Source: Erythrocercus mccallii (taxonomy: Eukaryota; Chordata; Aves; Passeriformes; Dicruridae). From it: a DNA stretch of 64,000 nt. Shown here piece after piece: positions 1 through 12,300 of this stretch. The stretch is from NCBI GenBank assembly GCA_013397435.1, contig VZRG01000345.1:62001-126000 (forward strand). The letters run 5' to 3'. A program made the translations under genes and the position numbers. The notes below the pieces were generated by a model, which worked only from the letters and a program-made list of their open reading frames with translations, had not been told where the DNA came from and searched no databases. Each line of letters begins with the position of its first letter. The first letter of the stretch is position 1.

Positions 1-3000
1 GATGAGGAAGAAGAGCTTTATGGGTGGGATACATAGGACTCGGATATGTCCTCACTGTTTGTCCTTACTATTTCTAGCTTCAAAAAGTGTCCTTTTAGTG
101 AAGGACCAAAGGGTGGTAGCTGGATGTGGTTATGTTCAATGCCTGCAAGGAGCAAGCAGCAGCCAGGATCTGGGTGATCATCTGTAGTGCCTGTCTCAAG
201 TTGCTGAGTGCTGTGGGGCTGGGCATGAGCACACCTGCTGCGAGATAGCTGCATTCAGCTCTCTGACCTCTTCATTTTGGATTTATTCCCCTCTGGTTCA
301 TCCATGTGCAATTCAGAGTATAGCTTAATCAACCTAACGTGTGTAACTGTAAATGTGATCAACTGTGAGGGATAATTAAGTGAAGTAGTGGGAGGAATTT
401 CTTAAACTGGGTTTATTCCTAGGGGGCTTGTAATTTGGAGTGAGGGCTCACCACTCCAGTGGCACTCTGGTCTTGCTGACTACAGGGCCTGGGGACAGAG
501 CAGCAGAACCCCATCACAGGCTCTCAACAGCATCTTACAGAAAAACTGAGGTTTCAGTTATATCCAAGCAACACTGGATTTACACTAAACTCTGAGCTGC
601 TCTGCACAAGTCAGGATGCATTCACACAATGTCCCCACAGTCACTCAGTGAGTGACTTGCAGGTGCATTTGCCCAGAGTTAGACTAGAAAGCACTTGCGC
701 ATTGCTACAAACCTAAATTGCAGAATCCGTTGCTGTAGTAATGCAGCAAGGAGCCCTCGAATGACAGGAGTATCTTCCTATTGTAGCAAAAACTCTTTCA
801 ATGCTCAGCAGCAGAGCTGTCATCCGTTTAGTGCAGCCTATAATCATTTGTTGCTGTATCCGCTACTAGGAGGAAGAAAAACAAGGCAGTCGTGACAGTA
901 ATCTGAATTCTGGATTGGGTTGAATTTTAGACCAAGTAACTCTGCAGTTCTTAATAAAATTGGCCATTTCTGAAAACTGTAGGATAATACAGGAGTTAAC
1001 TGTCATCCCTGCAGAAATGTTTTGGATGGTGACAGTGAGAGCTCAGATAGTCACTGTAGTTAGCCTGGGGCAAGCTGCACCCTTTATTGTATTTGTGTGC
1101 CTCTGCCTTTCCAGAGTGTCTCATATTTGAGTCTGCTGTAGCTGTCCAGTGGCACCTCAGTAATACCCAGGTGTTGCTCCCCTTGGGGTCAGGAGTAATA
1201 AATAGTACCCCATAAAGTGGAACAGTACCTCTGGCCATGTGATTTAGTTTCTTACATCAAGTTCAATGTGGAGTTGTTGGCACTGAAAATCCATCTCAAT
1301 GCTAGAGATAGGTTGAGATATCCAAAGTGAGCAGAGTTTTCCTTGAGCCACCTGCATTTTCCCTTCCTGGTGTCTGGAGGCTGCTGTGTTGTTTGTGGTA
1401 GCAGGATGCTGTGGCAGGCTGGGAGACCAGCCAAGTGCTGGGGTGAAGTGGGCACAGCCGCCTTGCCCCCACCCCATGCTCTAGGAAGTAATAGTTGGCA
1501 GAGTTGCCCAAGGCAGCTCCACCCCTTGCAGGCTGCAGTTTGTGACTGCTGCTGGGTCTTGCTGAGGGCAGGGCTGGCGCTGGGGCTTGGGCAGGGCTGA
1601 TGAGGCTTTGCTCGGGAAGGGTGGAGAGAGTGAGGAACCAGAGGACCTCATTTTGGAAAGACTCTGAAGAGAGGCAGAGGCTTATGGCTTTTTATGTTTT
1701 GCTTTGTTAGCATAAATTTCTACTTCCAACCAGTGGTTATCATCAGACTTTTGAGATCTGCCAGTGGGTATTACTAAGATAGCCTGAAGAAAGAAAAAAG
1801 TTTCTCATTTTGCCAAATAAAGGGAAATTTTTTATATTTAGACTTGTTACTTGTTCTGGGGTGTTTTGAGTCAATTCAGAAAATACTTAGGGATTTATTT
1901 AGTGTTTATTAATACCTATACATCTAAAAGAAGCAGAGAATATGAATATCCCTTTACTATACACTACATGCTTGCTGTTTCAGTTCAGATACTGAAGGAA
2001 GGAAGGGACAGTATAAGAGCATCATCCAGCTATCTCCAAATATCAAGTCACCAGAAAACTAGAGGAAACAGTTTTCTGGGTTTAGCACATTTGCTTTTTT
2101 ATATGAGAGATAAGATTATTTCTGCAAAGGCAATAAGTTTCCCTGCAAACTCCTCCCCTCTGCCATTCAGAAAAATGTTAGCTGATTTGGTTTTGGAAAT
2201 GAATTAGAGGAGAGGACAAAGGAAATCCTTGAGGCCGAGGAACAGATTTGAGAATCATGAGATCTGCTTGTCATTTCCAGTCCTGCTCTATGCTTCTACA
2301 TGACTTAACTGCTTTGTATCTGTTCCTTATCTGTAAAATGTGGATATTAGCAAGGTGAACTCGCTAATCTTGGTGAGGCATATTGCTGAGAGGGAAAGCT
2401 TTATGCTTTATTGTTGATTGTGATAAGCAGGCTTTCAAGGATCAGGTTAAATGAAGCAAACCTGCATTAAAAGGCCTTAGAGAATAGATGGCTAAATTAT
2501 CTTTGTACCTATATAGCCTGATCTCTTAATGTGGTTTCATAGGTGTATTTGTTAGTTAGAATGACACAATTTAGTGTCCACAGATCCCAAGAGGAGAATT
2601 ACGTAATTTTCCCCCCAATTTTTAAAACTTCTAAAATGAGTTTTACCACAGCAGTTTGTGTTGCTAATGGTGGCTGCTTTTGCTATGTCACAGGACACAG
2701 TAATATAATTTTTCTTCACTAAAATGCATAGTATTTCCTGTATCTATTCTGTGAGCTTATACTGGTGTAGTGCAGTGGTATTCCTTTGGGGAGTCCCCCT
2801 CAGGAGCAGCGCTTTGCAATTTTTAAACTGTGGCTCCACACATTTTTTTGGGGGGGGGAAGGGGAAAAGAAAAGGCAGGTTATCCTCCAAGCAAAGCTTA
2901 TGTTAAATGTTGGCCATGGTTGTATTATTTAGATTGCTTCTGCTTTGCTTGTCTATATAGGTGTGATTTAAGCTTTTTGATTTGGTTGTTTTTTTGGTTT

Positions 3001-6000
3001 TTTTTGCAGTTGTTTCATGGATTGTATTTTACTGGTCGAATTGCCCTTGGTATTCTAGGGATAGATAATCAATGCATTTATGTGAGGTCTTCTCAAAGGC
3101 TAATTAAAAAGGAAAGATGTTAGTGGCAGAGGAGGCAGAGGGATGTAAAGAAAAAGAATAAAATGCAATTTGCATTTAATTAGAAAGGAATAGAAGGGAA
3201 TTTTCTTGAATTGGACTGGTTTAATAATTCTCGTTTGTTTGTGATTGAAGATGCAATTACTGAAAGTGTGCTTTCTTCTATAGTAAAAGCAGTCATTTCC
3301 TTGGTAGCAATTGCTGTCGTATCACTGCTGGAAATTGTCATGGTTGGATCAATAGGCGATCACTGGGCTCTCATAACACTTCAGAATCTTGTTATAAAAT
3401 CTAGAAAGAAAGCAATAAATACATTTTCACTGGGGTGCTTTATTTATCCAGAGTTTCATAATCTCCGTGTCTGTTGCAACAGTTTGCAAAAAAAAAAGAA
3501 AGTACTGATCATATCCATAAAACAAGCTTTTGACCTCATTTAGTATTGAAGATAAATGAACTTCAAGTAATGCTCTCCCAGCTGCTATTTATTAACAAGA
3601 AGAAGTGCAATGATTACCTTTTATCAGGTACCTGGGTGGAGACATATCCAGACTTTTACTCTATTAGGTCAAGGTGGTAAAATAATTTATAGCTCCTAGG
3701 TCACAATCACTTTGCCCTTTTTATGTTGGTGGCTTGTATAAACTGAAAAGCCAATTCTAATACTACTGCTGAGTTCCTAAGGTTTGGCAGTTACTGTCTT
3801 ATACAGAAATAATAGCTGTTTAATAGTCTCCAGTGTTAGATAGCTGTCATTGCTAGTGTAAGAAATTTGTACATTTTTATATAGACCCCTAAATATATGC
3901 AGAAATGTATATTCTTGATCAAAATACAGATACCGACATGACCTAGCTCAAGTATTGTGGTAGTTTCAAGCCTTGCCATTTATAGAAGAACATGACTGAT
4001 TACCCATCAAAACTTTTCACTGAGAATATGTAGTAATTGTGTTCTGAAACGTCTCAGCCTATTCAGGTTTTCCTTGTAACTTATTCTCAGTCAGAATCAT
4101 CATCTGTTTAATTAATCACACCTTTTAATAAATTACATTTGGAAATCAATATGCATTTTGTAAAGACATTATTAGATTTTAATTATCTGTTTTCTCTGGG
4201 TTAGAAAAGCAGTAGTAATTTAAAAAATTACATTTCAGCCAGGCAGCTCAAACACACACAAGATAACAGAACAAGAAGTATTGCAACTTATTGTGTAGCT
4301 AAGGAAAACAAACAAAAAGGGGGAAAAAAAAGATGCAAAAGTGGAGTCCGGATGCTCTTGCTCCTGGAGAAGAGGAAGGCTGGGGGGGTCTTTATCCAAG
4401 AGGCACCTCCTTGTGACTTCCCAGCCAATTACCAGGTACGGAAAACCTTTCAGGAGAGGTGTGTCCCCTTATACCTTTGTGCTTGTCTATATGTGCATGT
4501 TGTGGAACATTATTGCATTTGGAACATAAAATTTTAAAAATCCAAATAGCTAACAGTAGGGGTTGAAATGCAGAGCAGTGGTCAGGGAACCTCAGCAATG
4601 TTCATAGTCATCAAGGCCTTTATAAAGTGGGGATTTTATTAGGGAGTTTATTGGCTAAACATGTTGACAAAAAAATCACTCAGGGCTTGTTTTTCCTTTG
4701 CTATCATGGTGTCAGCCCTCAGAAGCATCCCAACAGCAGGAAGCTGACCAGCAGCAGGTTCTGTTTGGTCAGACTTTTAGTTTGGGCTTTCTCTGCATGC
4801 AGAGAATGGGGTCAGGTATAGAGGATGCAGGGTTATTCATGGTTGGTGTAACTGCACCAGCAAAAGTCCTGCCATGCAATTTCAGGTACTGGCAATTTCT
4901 TTGCCATATCACTGATAAAAGTTGCATCCACATAAGCAACACTTTATCAGTACTGTACAAATCACATCTTGTGCTCATTGAGCAGCAGTTCCTCTGAAAT
5001 CAGCTCTGAGTGCTGAATTTATCAAAGGTACAGAGTGGTCTGAGTAATAGTTGGAGAACCGGGCTCTAAAGATTTAGCTAAGATTTCAGTGATTAAACAC
5101 CTGATGCTGATTTTGCTTACCTTGGTTATTAATGAGTACAGAAAATGCCAATAGCAGTCATGTGCCATTAAATGGAGCAGGGTTGTACCAGTGCCAGGTT
5201 GAGCTGAGTGAGATCATGATCAAGTCCTTGAAGTTGCTGTACCTGGATTGGGAAATCAGTCTGGGCCCAGGCACGGGAGGGGTTTGGTCTGGCTGGGCAC
5301 AGGCTCTGTGGTGTAGTTGTTTACCTGGGAGCAGTCTGGGAGAGCTCCCACTGTAGCCTGTTGGGTGTGGTCAGGGGGTCCTGGGGAACACATAAACACA
5401 TAAACAGCACACCTGGACGAGGCCCCTGGAGTTGAGCCCAGCTAAAAATAGCTGTCGAAGTGACAGGCAGCTATCAAAGACAGCTGCACACAGCTGGAAA
5501 ACACCTCATGGTGAAGCTGCAGATTCCTGGAGCCGAAGTTGGGGACCAAGCAGGATTGTCCACAACCTGCACTGGGGAACATGGTTGTAGCTCCATCTAA
5601 ACCTACCTGCAATCCAGCTTGACACCTGGTTCCTGCCTGTAAGTGCTGCCTGGCTAGTCACTCAGTAGGCTTGGCTGATGCTCTTGTTTAGGGGCTCAAC
5701 TTGATTCCTGGAACATAAATGACCCAGCACTGCTGGAGATGTCCTGACAGGCTTCCCTTTGTCCCTAGGGTCTGATTCTGGATGGCCCAGGCCTCCCATA
5801 GGTCCCGTGTCATAACTTGCATGATGCATGGCACGTGGAGATAATCTTAGATTCCTCTGGACATTTGAAGTGGCCCTGGCTGCTTATGTTCAGGCAACAA
5901 AATTTCATCCTAGATTTCTCCTGGCTATGACAACAGCTTTATTATCTAGTTAATGTACAGACAGCTCCATTGCAGAATTGAAATTTGACTGCAGGAATCT

Positions 6001-6847
6001 GCAGCTCAGAGTGATATATTGGAAGGAAACAATAGCAAATATAAGTGTAACCTGGATTGCAGTAAATGTTCATTTTAAATGGTTGTATTTGTAGATACAC
6101 TCCTGTCAGGAATAAGGAAAGCAATTGAAATACAATGATTTAACTAATTTACTGTTGTAGGAATTTAGTTATCCACATAAAATGAATTCATTTGCATCAG
6201 CACAAACAAGCAGAGCTATTTGTGTTTGCAGTCTCAGAAGAAACCCAACTGAGGATACAGCCTAAAAGGCAAGATTAATAGCCTTGATTGCTAGTATTGG
6301 TGATCCTGTGCTGTTGCTAGACTAGCAGGTATGAATTTCAGAAAATCCAATCTTAATCTTAGACCTTAACTTCTCAGACATCTCAAAATGTCTTGAAGTT
6401 ATTGACCAGCACTTACAATGCATGTGCATTGAGGCAGTGCATAAGATTTTGATTTTCATCCTATATGAAGTGCCATGTGTATCTCTACACATCTGTAGAT
6501 GTTCCCAGTACTAATTGTACAATATCAACCTGCTTTCACTTATAAAAGATTCATTAGGAGAAGGTAATTTGAGGTCAGCAGTGGTGCACCAGTATAAAGC
6601 CAGTCACAGGTGGAATACAATTGTTTCCTCAGAATTTTTTCCTTGATGTCAAGAATCACACTTATGCTTAAGTGACTGCAATCACTGGAGCAGACTGGAG
6701 CCTATGAGTTGTGTACTGGATATTTTATTCCTGCTAGTAAGTGGTCACTTGATCAGATCCTGCTTGAGCAGGCCACTTGGAGGGATATGAGATTATCAGT
6801 TCGATTTCCCCTGGCTTTTGCAGTGGCAGGATTATGTTTTCTTTTTT

Positions 6848-6884
6848 AGTATTTCTCTTTTAGTATTAGTATTTCTCTTTTAGT
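6848..6884. repeat. 17-bp direct repeat, two copies
   Basis: AGTATTTCTCTTTTAGT occurs at 6848-6864 and 6868-6884, separated by 3 nt; a local slippage duplication in intron. Confidence 0.9.
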
Positions 6885-8301
6885 GCAGTTTATAGATCTG
6901 AGACTAAAACCACACATCCTGTAGCATTGTTTGTTGTACAGCAGAGATTAATCTGGCTGTCATTTGGATCGCTACTGTAGGTGGAGTCCTGCAGAACGAA
7001 AGCAGTCCTCTGCAAATGTTATTGCTCAAGATAAGGGTGTAAGTAGCAGATTATGAGATGACGTGTGACGTGTCCTTCCCTCAGTCTAAAAGTACAGGAT
7101 CATGGTATGAACTTTGCCTGACTGGTTATGCAGAGAGTGTGCTCACAGTTGTAGCTCTTATGGACAAGACTTTGCGAAACAAAAACATAAAATGACTCTC
7201 ATGAGCTCCTTTCTCAGTCACTGCATATGTGGAGACCCTTTACCTGTGTCTGATTCTGAGGTAAGAACCTTATTTAACCTGTGACTTTGCTGCTTGAACT
7301 TGAAGGGGCTGTGCTTAAGGGACAGCTTTGCTGAAGCTGTGTTAATGTGCCAGCTGGACAGTGACTCGCTGCTTAATTAAATGCACTGTTAAAACTGGTC
7401 CTGAACACAAATCTGTAGAGAACCTGAGGTTCTTGCTTGAGTGACAGCTGCCATGCCAACCCCCAAAATTTTAAAGCACTTTATTTAGAAAAAATTTCAT
7501 TCTGTAAGTGAAATAATTGAATCTCGAGCAATGTGTGATGTTGATTTTTTTTTTCATAATTGCAGTAATCATGTTAAAATATTGACTATTTAGTAGGTCT
7601 GCTTACTGGCTGAAGTGCTTTCATACCATGGAATTAATCTTAAGCTGTCTTTCAAACAAAATGAAACTTCTGCCCACTGTATCATGTGGCTTAAAAAAGA
7701 TTTTTTGGATTTTTAGTGGCCTAGCTGAAAATGGCAGGTGGACAAGAAGGTGACAGAAGATAAATCCTCTGTCACAGACATCATTGTAAAAGGCTGCTTC
7801 TGGACTGCATGTTTGCTTTGGTTATGCAATATCTGGAATGCCTTCATCTGGTCTGGAACAGATGAACAAAATATGGTTAGAGAGAGACAACGTGATGCTT
7901 TTCTCTTTTGGAATACTTAGTAGCTTTCTCTCTTTTCTGTTTTTATAAAGGAGCTGGGAAAAGCCAAGAAACACTAAGAAATCAGAAATTTGAGGGAAAA
8001 GTGAACATAAATTCTTGTGTGCAGATTTTTCTTTCTGAAAAATTTGAAGGGTTTTGCTAGAAAAAGTTACAACAGTATTACTTCAAATGCATTAAAATGC
8101 TTAAAAATGTTCCCTCTACCAAGTATTTCAGCTGAGGTTATTTTATTTCCAAACTTGCAATACCACTGCAGTTGTGATACTTGAAGGCATTAACCTCTGT
8201 GAGCCAGATGTGCTGTTAAATAGGAACAACATGCTCATTTTCCAAGCTTCCAATCTAAACTCATCATTTTTTCCTGTGTTTGTGCAATAATACATCTCTG
8301 A

Positions 8302-8352
8302 TATATGACTTTATGTATGACTTTATGACTGTATATATGACTGTATGACTTT
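8302..8352. repeat. Imperfect ATGACTTT/TATATGACTG tandem repeat
   Basis: Five degenerate units of TATGACTTTA/TATGACTGTA in intron sequence. Confidence 0.85.
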
Positions 8353-8980
8353 AACCTCCCAGAGCATATGGGAAGTGAGCTTCTCCCTTCCAAACTGGAC
8401 GAGCTCGCTCACCTAATTCACTCCTGGCTGCGGAATCTCTAGATCTGACCAAGTGGGATTGTGGGAATGAGTGGTAGGAGGGAGTATGACTGCCCAGTCT
8501 GGTATCAGCTTACAGTTACATGGATCTGCAAGCGGTCAAGCTGCAGCCTTGCTGTTCACGTTCATCACTGAACAGAGGTGAAAGAGAGAAATATCAGCCG
8601 AGTTATTTTTACTGCTGTTACCTGTATTATCCAGCTTGTGCATAGAAGCAAGTCCTGTGAGCATAGAGCGATCTTTCCAAGATGAATTCAGTGTTTGAGA
8701 TAGGACCTATCTGTACTGCTGAGGTAATAGGTGAGTTTTTTAGTGTTATTAGTCGTTTGCCAAAGAGGTACTGATTGTTGGGTGTTTACCTTACTGGTCA
8801 GATGCATCATGTCTCTGCTTTGCAAAGTTATCTCTTCCTGAATTGTTAGTTGCATTTGTTTTATTTATGATTGCTTCTTCTGTTTTAGACGTGTTAAGTT
8901 GATCTGCCGTGTGACAAACTCACAAATGCTTAGCTGTCAGAAAATTCTGTGGCTTATTTGACTTGTTCACATTTAAAAAG

Positions 8981-9343
8981 GTTGTTTCTGATGACCACTG
9001 GAAGAGGTCCACATCCCAGGATGAAGAAAAGGCTGACTCACAAAAGGTCACAACCAGGAAATGGGGCTCTGGAAAAAGATCCTGGCCCAGACCTCTCTCA
9101 GACTATGGCCAAATGTCAATCCGAAGTTTCTCTATACCAGAAGATGCAGTTGCAGTGGAGTCTCAGAAGATAGACTACACAGATGGAGAAAATCAGCCAG
9201 GACTGGCATCCGTTGGGTCTGTGATCCAAAGCAATACTGTAGGATACCACAGAGGGCGAAAAAGGAGACCCATCTCCGTAATAGGTGGGGTCAATTTCTA
9301 TGGAGACGATCAAGTAGAAGAGAGAGAAAATCTGCTGACACAA
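8981..9343 (+). CDS. SPATA13: SPATA13 coding exon (long-isoform region, start of APC-binding region)
   Basis: Open in one frame with RPLSDYGQ and SIPED motifs, then RKRRPISVIGG and ending LLTQ before donor GTAAGA at 9344 (phase 0). The RRPISVIGG stretch matches the start of the canonical mammalian protein. The preceding residues match the long isoform, so this exon is internal to that transcript. The acceptor is uncertain: AG at 8980 is in frame, AG at 8940 is an alternative, and the strongest pyrimidine-tract acceptor (8888) would put in-frame stops at 8900 and 8912 into the exon. Confidence 0.85.
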
Positions 9344-12300
9344 GTAAGATAAACAGATGTGCTCTGCAAACTGCAAAAGACCCTTTCACTTCCTTGTCTC
9401 TATCTTCAGTCTAGAAAATAGAATGGATGCTTCCTTCTCTTCCTTCCCTTTTGTCAAGCTGACATCGTGTACTTAGAATACTGCTTTCCTGGTCACTAAT
9501 TACTTTGTCTTCTTGCTAAAAACACATTATAGAACAAACCTGATACTGACTTTGGGATAATCTTTTCTGTATTGTAAATTAATCTGATTTCTTTCTTGGC
9601 ATGGTCGTTATGTCTCATGTTGGTCTATAAGTGCTAATTTGTGTGTAAGACAGATGTGTGTTTAGTCTCCTTATAGGATGGTGGGCCTGAGGAGCAGAGT
9701 AGTACAATCAGACAGAATGATAACACATTATTTATTGATCATTTCAAATTACCCGAAAGCAGGCCTGTTCAAAAGTTGTGGCATTAAAAGTGGGGTTCAA
9801 GAGCCTGGTTTTGGCATAGCAAAGATACTTAAAACTAATGAAGACATTGCTTGAGAAAATTGGTAATAAATTGAGAAATTAATGAAATTAAGAATTTAAG
9901 AAAACTGACAATATAAATACAATGTCTGTCTGTGTACTACTAAATTGATCAGATGAAACAAAGGTAGGACACCTATAAGCAAGCAGTGTGTACTTGAGTA
10001 GTACCTGTATTTACCATCTCTGTTGACTTAAGTAAAAGAGTGAGAAATTAAAAACTGAAATGTAAAAATAGCTCATTTGTCCCTGGAGGTAGTGCTGAGC
10101 AAGTACAATGTGTAAAGGACCTTGTTGTATTGGTGGTCGTGGACTCATCTTGCACTTGGTTCAGGCTCACAGGCTTTTGTAAGACTGCACTCACCAGGTA
10201 TTTTCTGCTTTCCAGGAAGGCTGGAGGACTTCTGCGTAAAGCAATTGTCAACCTGATAAAGCAAGTGAAAAAAGAATTAGTGTTGACATCCTCAAAAAAT
10301 TTAATTCTGGTGGTTATTAATGAAATTTGAGTCCTGTTAGTCTTTCTCAAGCCACTTCATCTCCCATTGGGACGTTTAGTGATGGTAAAGTGCTGAAACA
10401 ATGGCAGGATTTTCAGTTTCTTGTGAAAAACTTTTTGTAACACGAACATGTTACACATGTTATTGTGTATTACATACTTTTTCTTTATAAATCCCTGATG
10501 AAAAAATGCATCTTGATGCAAAACCCCAGCTGAAGCCAATGAACCTTTTATCCAGTTAAAGGCCTTTGTTTCAAACCACATGTAATTAAAATATTTTAAA
10601 ATTAATTCTGTCTCAACTTGGAAGGAAAAAAAAGAGGAAAATTATTGTTACAAATTCTAGGCCATCTTACTCAAGAATAATAGATGGGTTTCAAGGGATA
10701 GTAAGTACTGGCAACTTGCTGTACTGTGTAAGGGATTAAATACAGGCCCTTCATTTAGTGCTGAAACCAAATTGATCTCTTCTCAAACCTTCTTCACATC
10801 AGTTTAATAGTGAAGGAACATGCATCAAGGCAGCTATTCAAGTTGACTCTTTCCATGCTCCAGTGCCACCATGAGGGCTTTGCTGAGGTTGAATTAGCAT
10901 ATTGCTGGGTCACTGTGGTCAAGACCAAAACTATGGAGCATTCCTAAGAAGGGCACATTATTAAACCAATTTATGGCCTTCCCAGGACTTCCCACTGAGT
11001 AAAAGCACATCCCATGTCTGTGGGGAAAGGATTTGGACTGAAGAAAATAAGAACATTTTAGTTGCCTAGAAATAAATAGCCTTTTTTGCTTACTCAGCCA
11101 GTTATTTGCATACAGCAATTGCCATCACTTCTATCACATCAATAGCTATTTGATACCACAAATCAGACTTCTTGTGGTAAAGAACCTGGTATACTGATAA
11201 GGCACTTAGGAAATGAGGTTTAAGATGAGGTTGTACATGAATCATATTCTGTACATATTGAGGTTTTTGGCAGTCATAATAACAAGTAAACTTTTAGCTG
11301 GAATGTGAAAAAGAACTCATCAAGCAGGCATATATGTGCTAGAAGTATTTTATGTGGGGCTGTCAAAGACTGGTCTTCACACTGATGATTATTTTTCTTT
11401 AAGGCTTTGAAAACCCATGGGATATTTGAAAAGTACAAAGCTAATTTCTTCTCTCAGTACTTTGTCTGACAGCTTAGGTGTGAGAAAACATTTTCAAACA
11501 ATACTGTCATTGGGTTTCGTAAGAGTGTCAAGAGATAGTTCATTAAAAAACCATCCCTGATGTTTCAGATTACTTGATAGAAGAACAATAACAACTGAAC
11601 AATAAGAGAAGATCTAAAGACTAGTTTCTCTGAAGTTCATGTGCTGAAGCCTGGCTGTTTAATGCTGAATGCTTATGCAGGATCATTCAGGCTGGCTAAT
11701 GTGGAGTTGTTCAGGGACAACATAAAATCAGACTCAATTTGCATATAAAACGGGTAGGTTTTCCAGTCATAATTTAACAAATGAATGATTTATCCAAAGA
11801 AAATGGTTTTGAGATAAAGTTACAATAAACTTAGTATTACCTCTTTCGTATGAGACTACTGGGAACTCAGAGCATCATTTTTACAATTATTATTGTCTTG
11901 TTTATTTTACTGACAAGCAATACATATAACTAATGAAAGCAGAAATCCACCACCTCTGTGGAAAACTTGTTCTGATGTTTTACCATTTTCATGAATCTAA
12001 ATTGACCTTCCAGTTGAAAGCTATTCCGTGTTGTCCTATCACTTCATGCCATTGGAAAATGTCCCTCTCCAGCTTTCTTGTAGGCCCCCTTGCGTACTGA
12101 AAGGTCATAGTGAGGTCTCCCTGGAGCCTTCTCCAGGCTGAGCAACCCCAGCTCTCTAAGCCCAGTCTTCATAGGAGAGGTGCTCCCGCCTTCTGATTGT
12201 CTTCAAAAAAGTGTATTACAAGATGAAAATTACAGAGCATGCCTGACCACAACAGAAGGAGTTTTTAATGTAACAAAGAACTGTAATGTAATAAAACTTG

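Larger units (their letters stand above)
1..8980 (+). other. SPATA13 upstream intron sequence
   Basis: No convincing coding exon: open frames here are short and have no recognisable homology. It is probably the intron between the large long-isoform exon (outside the window) and the exon ending at 9343. It contains short tandem repeats at 6848-6884 and 8302-8352 and a somewhat GC-rich, unassigned block at about 5250-5830. Confidence 0.7.

Noticed and set aside
3211..3543. 110-codon open frame in AT-rich intron sequence
   Set aside because: No homology or splice context; composition matches the intron.
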